From positions 146,302 through 210,301 of the forward strand of contig NW_005200814.1 of NCBI RefSeq assembly GCF_000372725.1: a stretch of 64,000 bases of DNA, in the 5' to 3' direction. This stretch comes from Emiliania huxleyi CCMP1516. Taxonomy: Eukaryota > Haptophyta > Isochrysidales > Noelaerhabdaceae. Position 1 is the stretch's first letter. Every line of letters begins with the position of its first letter. Positions 55,110-64,000 of this stretch are shown here, piece by piece. The notes beneath the pieces are model-generated. The model worked only from the letters and a program-made list of their open reading frames with translations. It had not been told where the DNA came from and did not search any database. A program made the translations under genes and the position numbers.

Positions 55110-57341
55110 CTAGCACTCGGGCCCCTGCATCTCCTTTTGGAACTGCGCCGTCACGCCGACGGTGCGCGCGACGTGCTCGGCGCTCACGCCGACGCCCTCG
55201 CTCGCCGCCAGGGACTGTGCCAGCCGGATGGTGTTCTTGATCTGGCGGCCGTTGAGCTCGTAGTCGGCGAGTGCCGATGGGTCGAGCTCGCCGATCCCTG
55301 CCGCGCCGAGCAGGTTTGCCCACACCTCGGCGCGTGCCGGCTTGCCGAGCGCCTCGTACCGCAGCGCGACAGAGATGCGCGAGTGGAAGGCGTCGTCAAA
55401 GGAGCGGACGCGATTGGTAGTGAGAAACAGGACACCCTGATGGTACTCGAGGAGGCGAAGGAAGACGCCCACCATCGCGTTGCGGTGGATGTCGTTCTCC
55501 GAGCGCCGCTCGAGGAAGATGTCCGCCTCGTCGATGAGAACAACCGCGTCCCACGCCGACGCGACCTCGAGGATCTCGCGCAGCTTCTCCTCGAGCTCTG
55601 AGCACGAGACGCCGAGCTCGCCGACGCCGACAGAGTAGAGGGGCCGGTGAAGCAGCTCCGCAATCGCCTCGGCCGTCAGCGTCTTGCCAGTCCCGGGCGT
55701 CCCATGGAGCAGAAAGATGCAGCCGCCCCCCTTGCCGGAGATGATGTCGTTGAAGTTGCTGCCCGCCGAGCTGCCGCCCTGGGTGACGAGCGCGCGCACG
55801 AGCCCCTTGCGCTCCTCCGAGAGGACCAGGCGGCCAAAGGCGTCGTCGTCGAACTTGACCGGGTTCAGGCCCTCGACGCGCAGCTCGAGCCACTTCTTCG
55901 CCGAGAGCGAGAAGCCGTGCAGGCTGTGCCAGCAGCGCCACAGCATCGCGTCCTCGATGCCAGCGTCGCCGAGCGCGCTCGACTCGTCGCCTCGCCGGTT
56001 GCTCATCCCCATGTCGTAGTTGGGGTTGAAGCGGGCAAAGTTGGCGCCGTCGACGACCACCCGCCCGTCCGCCTTGAACCGCGTCGTGCAGAACCAGCTC
56101 TTGCGGAAGCCCGCGCCCGAGTAGGAGAGGTAGTGGCAGCCGAGGGCGTGCTCCCGGAAGACGCGCCCGCGTGCCGTCAGCTTTGCCTGCTCCGCGTCGG
56201 TGATGGGGCGCAGCGCCAGGTCCGAGATGGGGATGGTGCCGCGGAAGGAGCCGATGCTGAAGTTGCGCTTGACCATCGTGATGCTCCGCCCGTTGGTGCG
56301 CACGAGCTGCGCGGAGACGACAAAGTCGTTGGAGAAGAAGGAGCGCGAGTAGTGCGCCTCGTCCACGATGGAACCAATCATGCACTCGTCAACGGTCGCC
56401 ACAAACTTTGTCGACTTGGGGAAGAGGAACCAGAGCGCGTCGAACGAGACCACGCCCTTCTCGAGCATCGCCTCCACCTTGGCCTTGGTCGCCGCAAACT
56501 CGGCGTCGAGGAAGCATGCGAGCGCCGACAGGCCGGGGCGCGTGGGAGGAGGCAGGGAGGAGGTGCCCTCTTTGATGGTGGCGATGTGCGGGAGCAAAGC
56601 CACGGCGGTGATGGTCGGCTCCGCCTCGTAGAAGAGCGACAGCTGCGTGATGCGGCGCAGTGCCTCCTTGAGCGCCGCGCCGACGATGGTCACCTCGACC
56701 ACCTCCTCGGTCTCACCGGTGGGTCGGCCCGAGCAGTCCACCTGCTTGACCTGCTTGCGGTTGACGCGAAAGTGCCCGGCCTGCTCGCCTACGGAAGCGG
56801 CGTCCTCCTTGGCCTTCTTCTCGCTCTTCTCCTTTTGCTTCTTGTCGCTCTTCTCGGCCTGTGCGCGGGCACGCTTGCGTGAGTGGCTGCGGCTGCGGCT
56901 GCGGCTGCGGCCGCGGGTGCGGCCGCGGCTGCGGCTGCGGCTGCGGCTGCGGCTGCGCTCGTGGCGCATCCGGCTCTGGTCGGGCGAGTCGGGCCAGCCT
57001 CGCACCTTGCTCTTCTCAGTCTTGTGGTTCGTGTCGCCGACGTCGTTCGTCTCCGCCTTGAGCACGGTGACATCATGGCCGAGCTCGAACGGCTCAAACT
57101 GCTCCTGCGCTTCCGTGATGGGAGCGCCGTCGACGACGAAGGTCAGGCTCTCGCCATGCTCGCCGAGCTGCGCCACCATCAGCTTGCGGAAGTCGGCAAG
57201 CGTCGCGAGAGGGCTTGTTGCGTAGACGTTGGCGACGCGCGAGCCGTCGTTGCGAGAGAGACGGACGCGTGCTGGCGTCGTCCGAGTCTGTGTCTTTGGA
57301 AGCGGCGAGAGCGGCTCGCGAGCAGGGTTCGTGCACTCCAT
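55110..57341 (-). CDS. AAA ATPase with RS-like region
   Basis: One intronless frame. The start MECTNPAREPLSPL (57341) is preferred; an in-frame ATG at 57425 adds 28 residues. Order: a ubiquitin-like or scaffold N-terminal part (RVRLSRNDGSRVANVYATSP, LVVAQLGEHGESLTFVVDG-like), an Arg/Ser run (RSRSRSRSRGRTRGRSRSRS) with a Lys-rich tract, then a domain with VKRNFSIGSFRGTIPISDLA and GRVVVDGANFARFNPNYDMG. A single AAA module follows: Walker A HGTPGTGKTLTAEAIAE, Walker B AVVLIDEADIFLERRSEND, sensor LTTNRVRSFDDAFHSRI. The middle domain plus AAA layout resembles the large fungal-type AAA family with DUF7025. An RS run is unusual there and may point to nuclear speckle or RNA work (inference). Function unknown. 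Confidence 0.8.
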   Translation of the reverse strand: MECTNPAREPLSPLPKTQTRTTPARVRLSRNDGSRVANVYATSPLATLADFRKLMVAQLGEHGESLTFVVDGAPITEAQEQFEPFELGHDVTVLKAETNDVGDTNHKTEKSKVRGWPDSPDQSRMRHERSRSRSRSRSRGRTRGRSRSRSRSHSRKRARAQAEKSDKKQKEKSEKKAKEDAASVGEQAGHFRVNRKQVKQVDCSGRPTGETEEVVEVTIVGAALKEALRRITQLSLFYEAEPTITAVALLPHIATIKEGTSSLPPPTRPGLSALACFLDAEFAATKAKVEAMLEKGVVSFDALWFLFPKSTKFVATVDECMIGSIVDEAHYSRSFFSNDFVVSAQLVRTNGRSITMVKRNFSIGSFRGTIPISDLALRPITDAEQAKLTARGRVFREHALGCHYLSYSGAGFRKSWFCTTRFKADGRVVVDGANFARFNPNYDMGMSNRRGDESSALGDAGIEDAMLWRCWHSLHGFSLSAKKWLELRVEGLNPVKFDDDAFGRLVLSEERKGLVRALVTQGGSSAGSNFNDIISGKGGGCIFLLHGTPGTGKTLTAEAIAELLHRPLYSVGVGELGVSCSELEEKLREILEVASAWDAVVLIDEADIFLERRSENDIHRNAMVGVFLRLLEYHQGVLFLTTNRVRSFDDAFHSRISVALRYEALGKPARAEVWANLLGAAGIGELDPSALADYELNGRQIKNTIRLAQSLAASEGVGVSAEHVARTVGVTAQFQKEMQGPEC

Positions 57342-57581
57342 CAGTCGAGACTCGTGGACTCGTGTGTGTGGTTCGGTCTTGGCCAGGACCTGTGCGGACG
57401 TGTCCACTCCACCCCCACGCGGCAAAAAAGCTTATCGTATATCTTAGCCACAGACTAAAGCGTGTTCGCCGTTGCCAATGTGCCACCTACCTCTCCCCAG
57501 GTTCGCGCAGCGAAGCGAAAATGGGCACAAATCCCCTATCCGCCTTGGAGCCCTAACCCACCGTCCGGCCAGTTGCGAAGC
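57342..57581. promoter_or_regulatory. Divergent promoter interval
   Basis: 240 bp between the start codons of the AAA gene (-) and the coiled-coil gene (+). An AT-rich patch AAAAAAGCTTATCGTATATC stands out and could serve either gene. Confidence 0.4.
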
Positions 57582-58262
57582 ATGGCGGCCGATTCCACGC
57601 CGCCACAGTACGCCACCGCCGTGGTCGCGGCGCTCCGCGCGCGAAACTCGCAGTGCGGCGCGGCGTGCCGTGTCACACACTCGTGTCAGGCACTGCTCGC
57701 CGCGCACGCCGAGCTGCGGCGCGACGTGCAGCGGCAGCAGAAGCGGGCCGACCTGGCGGGAAAGGAGAAGCACGACATGCAGGCGGACCTGGCGCTGCTG
57801 CGCGAGAACGAGGCCAACGCGGGCGTCTCGCGTGCCCACATCGAGTCGCTGCAGGAGCAGCTCGAGCTCGCCAAGTCGCAGGCGGAACGTGCGACGCGAG
57901 AGGCGGTCGCCGCAAAGGCGCGCGCGGACGCATCGGTCGAGACGTCGGAGAATGTGGCCGCCAAGCTGTCGACGGTGAGCGACGAGCTGCTCGCCACGCG
58001 GGCAGAGGCGGCGGCGCAGACCTCGCGCGCGCAGGCTGCGGAGGAGCGGGTCGCCGCCCTCAGCGCGGAGAATGCGCGGCTGCTCTCAAAGTTGATGGAG
58101 GCGATGGAGGCGCAGGCGCGCGCAATGGAGGAGGAGATCGTGGCGCACGAGGCGCGGCAGCGCAGCGCTGCCGAGACGGCCAGCGGCGCGGATGACGCAG
58201 CCGCGGCCCCGGCAGATGAGCCCGCGAGCGGTGACGGAGGCAGTGGCACGGCGGCCACGTGA
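57582..58262 (+). CDS. Coiled-coil protein, possibly ATG16-like (226 aa)
   Basis: Unspliced frame from ATG 57582 (MAADSTPPQYATAVVAALRA). Most of the protein is heptad-rich: ALLAAHAELRRDVQRQQKRA, HIESLQEQLELAKSQAERAT and then RVAALSAENARLLSKLMEAM followed by EAQARAMEEEIVAHEA. The last segment resembles the end of the ATG16 coiled coil that dimerises the autophagy E3-like complex, but the similarity is weak and coiled coils match many proteins. The tail is Ala/Asp-rich. Divergent from the AAA gene. Confidence 0.55.
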   Translation: MAADSTPPQYATAVVAALRARNSQCGAACRVTHSCQALLAAHAELRRDVQRQQKRADLAGKEKHDMQADLALLRENEANAGVSRAHIESLQEQLELAKSQAERATREAVAAKARADASVETSENVAAKLSTVSDELLATRAEAAAQTSRAQAAEERVAALSAENARLLSKLMEAMEAQARAMEEEIVAHEARQRSAAETASGADDAAAAPADEPASGDGGSGTAAT

Positions 58263-58584
58263 CGATGTTAAAGCGGGATAGAAGCGATCAGTCGTCCAAA
58301 ATAGTGACTCGTACAATATCTCCTCTCCAACGATGAGAGCACGATCTCCTCACCTCTGAGTCTCTCCGTCTCTCGTGTCTCGATCGCTCAATGTTCGCGG
58401 GGGTACGTGTGTGCCCGGCGGGCGGGCGCCAGCCGCCACGTGTGGCCGGTGGTGCCGGTGGCGCCGCGCCCCCGTAGCCCATGAAGCGGCATATGTCTGC
58501 AGTCTGTGCCGGCGGCCGAATAATAGTGTGGTGTGTGGGGTGCTCCGCAGATGACGCGCGGAGCCCGCCTGCGTTGGACTGGGA
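58263..58584. other. Convergent 3' interval
   Basis: Lies between the ends of the coiled-coil (+) and transporter (-) genes. No feature seen. Confidence 0.3.
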
Positions 58585-60700
58585 CTAGACATGCCCCTCC
58601 TTGCGGATGGGCGAGCACTGCGCGTTTGCGACGCGGCCGCCGCGCACGGGCGTCGCCTCCTGCTGTGGCAGCGGCTCGTACCGCGCCTCGGCCTCCTTGC
58701 GGAGGGGCGCCTGCCGGTAGAGGGCCCCGCCCGCGAGGCAGGCGGCGAGCGAAGCGATGCCTGCGGCAGCGGGATAGGGGGCCGTGAGCGGCGGTTGCGG
58801 GCACGGGGGTGGCGAGGGCTTCGGGCGGAGAGGGCGGCGGTCGCGAGCCGACGGCGGAAGGGTGGCGCTCTTGTGTCTGGTGCCCTCTGGTGATCTCGGG
58901 TACGGTCTGGCGCGATCTCGTACGATCTCGGCGGAGGTCTCGCGCCCATGGCGGAGGCGTGGTGCTCCCACATCAGCGTGTTGAGGAGGACAGTGAGCAT
59001 CTTGTTGAGCACGCCGATCACCTGCAGGACGAGTCTCGGGTGATCTAGCGCGATCTAACGCGATCTCGGGTGATCTCGGGTGATCTTGGGTCATCTCGGG
59101 TGAGCTCGAGGAGCGGGAGGAGGAGCGGGAGGGGGGGCGAGAGGGCGGGAGGCGGAGCGGGTTGGCGGGGTCGGTGCCGTGTAGGTCGTTGCGGCGAGGA
59201 GGGACTGGCACTTGAAGCCGGCCCACGAGATGCCTGCTCACGGCTGGAGCTGTGAAGAGGCGCTGCTGACGGCGAGAGAGGGAGGCGGACAGAGAAGAGG
59301 AGCCGAGTCCAAGGACACAGGAGGCGCTCAGCCAGCAGAGGCCCACTCCGCTCCAGGTCACCTCTCGCAGCAGCTGCAGGTCTTGCCCTACAGCAGCACC
59401 GCACACCCGTCGGAGCCTCGCTCCGCACGCCTCGCGCGAGCGGCGGTCGGAGCACCGAGGACGCCGATCAGCAGCGTCGGCAGCAGCGAGAGGGTGTTGG
59501 TGTAGAGCACCTGCAGGGGCGGACGCGTCGCGGACAGGTCGAGGACACGAGGCGCAGCGGCGAGGCTGGCTGGCGGAGCGGCACCGCGCTCCACGCCGAC
59601 TTGATGCCGAGGTTGGAGACGAGGTGCTTGCCGTACCTAGCACCGCCCTCCAGCATCTCGGAGTTCAGGTTGCCTACTACTAGCAACGCCCACCAGCACC
59701 GCCCTCCAGCACCGCCCTCCAGCACCGCCCACCAGCACCGCCCTCCAGCACCGCCCACCAGCACCGCCCTCCAGCACCGCCCTCCAGCACCGCCCTCCAG
59801 CACCGCCCTCCAGCCGTGCACCCGAGATGGAGCTGCTTGCCGTGCTCGGCCAGTCGTCCTCTCTCGGCGTCCTCTCTCGGCGTCCTCTCTCGGCGTCCTC
59901 TCTCGGCGTCCTCTCTCGGCGTGCCGCACGTCAGCTGAAACACGAGCAGCCCCCACCAGACGAGCACCCAAAAGTAGGCGGCGAGGCCGTCGGCGAGGAA
60001 GCGGTTGTCGGTCGAGACGTAGCCGAGCGCGCCGGCGACGATGACGAGCATGCCTGCGCACGAGCGCGCCGACGGCAGCGCTCGCTTGTGAAAGGCGTAG
60101 TCGAAGACAGACACGGCCAGCGGCGCACACGCACGAAAGACGATGACTGTCTCCACCTGCGGCGATCGAAGACCCAACGACTCGAGAGGAGGGCCGTCTC
60201 CACCGGCGGCGTGGACGGGGCGGCCGCCCTCCGCGGCGGGACGGGACTCGGCTGCGGGCGGGTGGGGCGCGTGCGAGCGGCCGCACGTTCGCAGTCATCA
60301 GCACGTGCATGTTTGACCACGTGCCTCCCGAGAAGGCGAGCACGTAAACCGCAAAGTGCTTGAGCTTGCACCACTCAAAGGCGTCCGTCTCGACCCAGCC
60401 GGCGGTGGAGGCGAGCCGGACGGCGACGGCCGTCGACGCAAACTGCAGCCACGTGACAAAGGCGGGCGCGCCTGATGTGTGCAGGCGGCCCGTCGGTGGC
60501 GGAGGCGCGAGCTGGGACGAGGGAGGGAGCCACGCCGATGTGGTGCACGGCGAGCTTGTTGACGATGAGCATGAGTGCCGAGCAGGCGCAGTACACCGCC
60601 ACCACAATGGCTGTGCTCAGCGGCTGCGTGGGGCGAGGAGGAAGGTGTCAGCCGTTGGTCCGGCGCTCTGGTCGTTGGCCGCGCGCACCGCGTTGAGCAT
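58585..60700 (-). CDS. Nucleotide-sugar / triose-phosphate transporter family
   Basis: Drug/metabolite transporter superfamily member, likely exchanging a sugar nucleotide or sugar phosphate across a Golgi or plastid membrane. A 12-nt first exon (60700-60689, MLNA) joins PLSTAIVVAVYCACSALMLI through a GT intron. Then IG|APAFVTWLQFASTAVAVR has a GC donor at 60535. Further exons: HFAVYVLAFSGGTWSNMHVL, ETVIVFRACAPLAVSVFDYA, AGMLVIVAGALGYVSTDNRF, AAYFWVLVWWGLLVFQL, GKHLVSNLG, VLYTNTLSLLPTLLIGV, a segment with SGVGLCWLSASCV, GVLNKMLTVLLNTLMWEHHA and the end YRQAPLRKEAEARYE. These follow the ten-span NST pattern. Introns carry 13-bp minisatellites and a GATCTCGGGT repeat. Substrate not callable. 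Confidence 0.78.
59690..59925. repeat. Two 13-bp minisatellites in a transporter intron
   Basis: About ten copies of CCTCCAGCACCGC / CCACCAGCACCGC (about 59693-59815), then about five copies of CCTCTCTCGGCGT (about 59857-59922). Confidence 0.9.
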
Positions 60701-60784
60701 CCCGCCAGGTAGCGGCGATGGTCGAGCGAGCGTGCGCGCGGCAGTGGCACTGCCCTGCCCGCCTCGAAAAAGAATTCACGTTAT

Positions 60785-60975
60785 ACATGAAGGTTGCAGC
60801 GAGAATCGGCGAGGGACTGCGAAGAGAGATAGGACGAGGCAGACGCCCAAGGGTGGGCGACGGATAGCGCACCACACCCCTCTTCTTAAAATCCCTGTGT
60901 GGTGGCGGCGTGCCGTCCTCCCATCCCTCCCTTGGGTGTGTGTTTTCTTTTTTGTTTCCTTTTTCAATTAGTCGA
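60785..60975. repeat. Dispersed repeat, reverse copy
   Basis: Read in reverse it matches 33000-33165 at about 90%: GGGATGGGAGGACGGCACGC, CACACAGGGATTTTAAG, GTCGCCCACCC and TATCTCTCTTCGCAGTC. Confidence 0.82.
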
Positions 60976-61229
60976 GTGCCTTCCTTGTCCCTCCCTTCCT
61001 TTCATTCCTTTCTCTGTGTTTGAAAAGGCGAAGGAGGGCTCGTTCGCTTTCCACCCACTGTGATTTTGTGAGCTCTGTGTCTTGATTTGCCAACAACACA
61101 CCAAAAACCCAGTTCGATTTTTGCGGAGACGGCGCCCGGCGGAAGATGTCACGCGCCGGGCGTAACGGGCGTCCAAACCGACGAATTGGGCTGTGGGCGC
61201 CAGAGCGCCCCGCCCCATAGGCCCATTGT
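60976..61229. other. Upstream flank of PACRG
   Basis: 254 bp, containing GGCGCCAGAGCGCC just before the start; no clear promoter element. Confidence 0.3.
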
Positions 61230-62538
61230 ATGACGGCCGCTGCCGCGCTCCTCGACGAGGCACGGCGAGAGCGGCAGCTGCACGGCAAAGCGCTGCCGCC
61301 GCGGTCAACACCAGCGCCCGCAAAGACGGTCTTTAATGTCGGCCAGGCCCAGTACCAGCCTGCGCACCTCCACCGCGTCTCTGGCAGGCCGCGCCGCTGT
61401 CGTGCCGGGAGCGGGGCCCCCTGCTATTCGACGCGGCGTCAGAATGAGCTTCCGGCATCATCGGTGCCCGCGCCAGTCGCCGGGGCCTTCGATCCCTCGT
61501 CCGCCAGCGCTCCAAACTTCTCTGCCGCCCGCGAGAATGGCTCGCTCCCCGTGAGGCGTCCGGCCTAGATTCAGCAGAGACACGTGTGCCATACGCCACA
61601 AGGCCCTGTTACAAGCACGCACCCGCTACGTGTGTAGGCTCGCGAGCGCCAACAAGCGTGTGCTCTGGTCCCTCCCGCCCGGTGAGGCGGATGCAGCGGA
61701 GCTCCTCCCTCTGCTCCTCGAGGGATTGTGCGACCCGTCTGCAGACTGCCGCTTCCTCGCCGCCCAGGGCGCGGCGGAGCTCATCGACGCTTCAGGGCCC
61801 ACCGGCGGACTACTCCCAGCCACGGCGGACGTCATCCCGCCAATTCGCGCAGCGCTCGGCACCATGGACCCGCCAGTCGTGTGCGCCGCGCTGCAGCTCC
61901 TCCGGCAGTTCCTGGGTTCGCACAAGCTTGCCGGCGCGGCTCTCCGGCCGCACTACCGCCAGCTGCTGCCGAGGCTCGCGCCGCTCGTGCTGCGCAGTCA
62001 GGAGCGCCAGCTTCGCGACGGGAGCCTCGACCGGTTGAGCGACCGCGAGATGCACCCGGGCGATTTGGTCGCCTCGACCCTTGCAGAAATGGAGGCGAGG
62101 GGGGGAGCCGGCGCCGGGGCTGAGATCAAGACGGTGGTTCCCAGCTGGCGGCCGGCGGAGGAGGAGCTCCACCGCGGGTTTGCCGCGCCGGAGTTTCGCA
62201 ACGGCGACGTCGTCGTTGTCGCTCGAGGGCTCGTCTCACACGTCGGCCACCGAGGGACACAAGTCCTTGCGAAGGGCACCGCTTGCGGCACCACGACGCT
62301 GCACGGGCTACGGGGTGGGGTGCGTGTTCCCCTATCGCCTATTAGTTCCACCCGCTCACACCCCTGGGACGGTCGACACATTGAGAGGCCCCCACACTTG
62401 TGTGTCTCGCAGGTTGGCGAGGCGGTCGACCTACTCGTTCACGGCCGCCCACGGCTGGCGGTGACTTTTGTGAACCCGCAACGACGACCTCAGTCTGCGT
62501 CGAGACCTGCAAGCAGGCAGCAGGCGCGTCCGCGGTGA
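61230..62538 (+). CDS. PACRG: PACRG, ciliary microtubule protein, with C-terminal extension
   Basis: Parkin co-regulated gene product, a microtubule inner protein at the A-B tubule junction of axonemal doublets. Exons 61230-61555, 61638-62319 and 62413-62538 give 377 aa. Landmark matches: NFSAARENGSLPVR|LASANKRVLWSL, ELLPLLLEGLCDPSADCRFL, AAQGAAELIDASG, VIPPIRAALGTMDPPVVCAA, ALRPHYRQLLPRLAPLV and MHPGDLVASTLAEME, ending IKTVVPSW. After the usual PACRG end come about 140 more residues, including FRNGDVVVVARGLVSHVGHR, which is KOW-like. Intron 1 starts with GC (R split as AG|G), intron 2 with GT. With TBCCD1 this supports a flagellated organism. Confidence 0.88.
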
Positions 62539-62920
62539 GGAGGCAGGCGGCTCGCCAATTTCATCACGCATCTCTTTTCTTCTCCGCTATGGACCGCGAT
62601 CGTGCAAAAAGGAGTCGGCCCAACATGACTCGTGGGCGGGGGGAACGGCGGTGTACTCCAGTGACCAGTGTACGCATGTTTCATTTTCATTTTTACAGAC
62701 CTTGGTATAAGAACCTCGTATGATGGTTTATGTGCTCCGATACGCGTACAATCGTACTGCTGTGTGCCGTAAGCAGGGGTTTTGGAGATGGGGAGAGCTA
62801 CTCGCGGGCCTTCACACACGCACTTGACCCTACTCTTACCCACAAGCGGGTCTCGCGAGAGCGAACACGATTGTTGTCACAGGTCGTTCCTCCGCCGCCA
62901 CCCTCGAGTCACTCAAGGGC
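62539..62920. other. Intergenic interval
   Basis: Downstream of PACRG and upstream of the exonuclease. No RNA gene or repeat seen. Confidence 0.3.
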
Positions 62921-64000
62921 ATGACAGGCACGCACGACGCGCGCGTGGAAGCATGGGCCGATCACGCTGCACGCGGCGCGCGCGACTACATACGATTCCG
63001 GGGCACCCTCTTCGCCGTCATCCCGGCCTCGCAAAGGCAGCTTCCGGCGGCCCGACTGAACAAAGCGGCCACGTGGGTGGACGTGCTAGCGCCTAAGACA
63101 GAGCGACCCACCATGGACACGGAGCATGAGGAGGCCATGATGGCGGTGCTCCGCGAAGTCTACGGCGCGTGGCACGCCGGCGAGAGCACGCGGCGGCACC
63201 CCGTGATGGGGCGAGCGTTCCGGCGGCACGCCGTGCGGACGTTGCGCGCCGACTCGGCCGACTCGAGTCTGGCAACCGCAAGTGCCAGTGTCGCCGTGGC
63301 AGACGGCGGCGACGGCGACACAAACGCGGCAGAGCCAGGCGAGAGGGAGAAGGCGGCTGTGCAGCGATGCGTCAGCAACGCCTTCGACCGTCTCGACGAG
63401 GAGAAGCAGCGGTCCATCGCCATCGCCCGGCAGACGGCCGAGCTGCAGCAACTGGCGCAGCCAACGAGCAAGGCCGCTGCCGCCAGCTATGCGCTCCTCG
63501 CCGAAGACAGCGACGTGACCCAGGAGCTCCTGCTGTTGAAGAAGTGGCGCGAGAACGCGCAAGAGCACCCGGAGTGCGAGCAGGAAAGCTCCTTCGAGCG
63601 GAGCGCCGGGGTCGTCGCATTCATGGCGGTGGACCTCGAGTTCATGATGCTCCCAGGCAACCGCCCCTCCTACTGCGACATCCTGCAGGTCGCATACCGG
63701 GGTGAGACGGGGACGCGCGTCCTGCTCCTCGACACGCACGTCAATCGGCGAATCCTGCGCGACTACTTCGTCAACCACGCGACGGCGGGCCAGATACCGG
63801 GCCTCAAGTCGTATCTTACGGACCCCAAGATCGTCAAGTGCATGCACTCGCACCGGAACGACACGCGAATCCTACGGGAGTACGGGATCCGACTTAAATC
63901 GGTCCTCGACACTGCGCTCTGCGACGCGCTCTCGCGGGGCAAGGCGCTCCACCAGGGTCGGAACCTGGGCGAGGCCCTCAAGGACACCCTCAAGGTCGAG
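62921..64000 (+). CDS. DEDD-type 3'-5' exonuclease domain protein, 5' part
   Basis: Open from ATG 62921 (MTGTHDARVEAWADHAARG) to the window edge with no intron. A long helical N-terminus (about 240 residues: KQRSIAIARQTAELQQLAQP, VTQELLLLKKWRENAQEH) precedes an RNase D-like domain. ExoI is VDLEFMMLP (the D-x-E), ExoII is HSHRNDTRILREYGI (catalytic Asp) and LDTALCDAL follows. The last motif lies beyond the edge. EXD1-like or RNase D-like proteins process small RNAs, snoRNAs or tRNAs, but assignment needs the C-terminus. Upstream exons cannot be excluded. Confidence 0.7.
   Translation, partial: MTGTHDARVEAWADHAARGARDYIRFRGTLFAVIPASQRQLPAARLNKAATWVDVLAPKTERPTMDTEHEEAMMAVLREVYGAWHAGESTRRHPVMGRAFRRHAVRTLRADSADSSLATASASVAVADGGDGDTNAAEPGEREKAAVQRCVSNAFDRLDEEKQRSIAIARQTAELQQLAQPTSKAAAASYALLAEDSDVTQELLLLKKWRENAQEHPECEQESSFERSAGVVAFMAVDLEFMMLPGNRPSYCDILQVAYRGETGTRVLLLDTHVNRRILRDYFVNHATAGQIPGLKSYLTDPKIVKCMHSHRNDTRILREYGIRLKSVLDTALCDALSRGKALHQGRNLGEALKDTLKVE

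Noticed and set aside
1-64000. CRISPR arrays, bacterial operons, rRNA or tRNA genes
   Set aside because: Tandem arrays have no unique spacers, genes are spliced and eukaryotic, and I found no tRNA-like box A/box B pair or rRNA segment by eye.

Overview
This is a nuclear genomic contig of a GC-rich unicellular eukaryotic alga. Genes lie on both strands, close together and often divergent, and are cut by many short introns. Low-copy dispersed repeats and long dinucleotide runs fill the gaps. A ClpF/YccV-type gene, a predicted plastid thylakoid precursor, an HTTM-like membrane protein carrying a GGSNHLLLPT motif, and the ciliary genes PACRG and TBCCD1 together fit a flagellated alga, most likely a haptophyte. 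The lineage is inferred, not proven. There is one 100-bp assembly gap (16742-16841).

Layout: 1-7.2 kb holds the 3' part of a ClpF/YccV gene (+), a secreted Cys-rich protein (-), a nitrilase (+) and an HTTM-like membrane protein (+). 8-17.5 kb holds a small secreted protein (-), a plastid precursor (-), a BTB-BACK-NHL protein (+), a coiled-coil protein (-) and a small anchored protein (-). 18.6-22 kb is repeat-rich with a frame-broken transposase-like gene. 22.9-36.4 kb holds an acyl-protein thioesterase (-), a low-complexity protein (+), an RBR ubiquitin ligase (-), a DHHC palmitoyltransferase (+), TBCCD1 (+) and protein phosphatase 5 (+). 37.9-48 kb holds a myosin with C-terminal MORN repeats (+), a J-domain/Tudor-like/Zn protein (-) and an RlmN-type radical SAM methyltransferase (+). 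48.3-64 kb holds a foldback element, a membrane prolyl 4-hydroxylase (-), an ankyrin protein (-), an AAA ATPase (-), a coiled-coil protein (+), a nucleotide-sugar/triose-phosphate transporter (-), PACRG (+) and a DEDD exonuclease (+, running off the end).

The genes form no operon. Three themes recur: protein lipidation (DHHC enzyme and thioesterase), cilium/cytoskeleton (TBCCD1, PACRG, myosin), and secretory or cell-surface work (prolyl hydroxylase, sugar transporter, Cys-rich protein).

The strongest unusual signal is in the introns. When exons are joined so that conserved protein families stay intact, most introns begin with GC rather than GT, and the next exon nearly always begins with G. 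By hand I count about 35 GC against about 18 GT. Several introns are flanked by 20-25 bp direct copies of exon sequence, as expected if a tandem duplication containing AGGC or AGGT created them. Many introns also carry 11-bp or 13-bp minisatellites, often built on a CCGAGA core.
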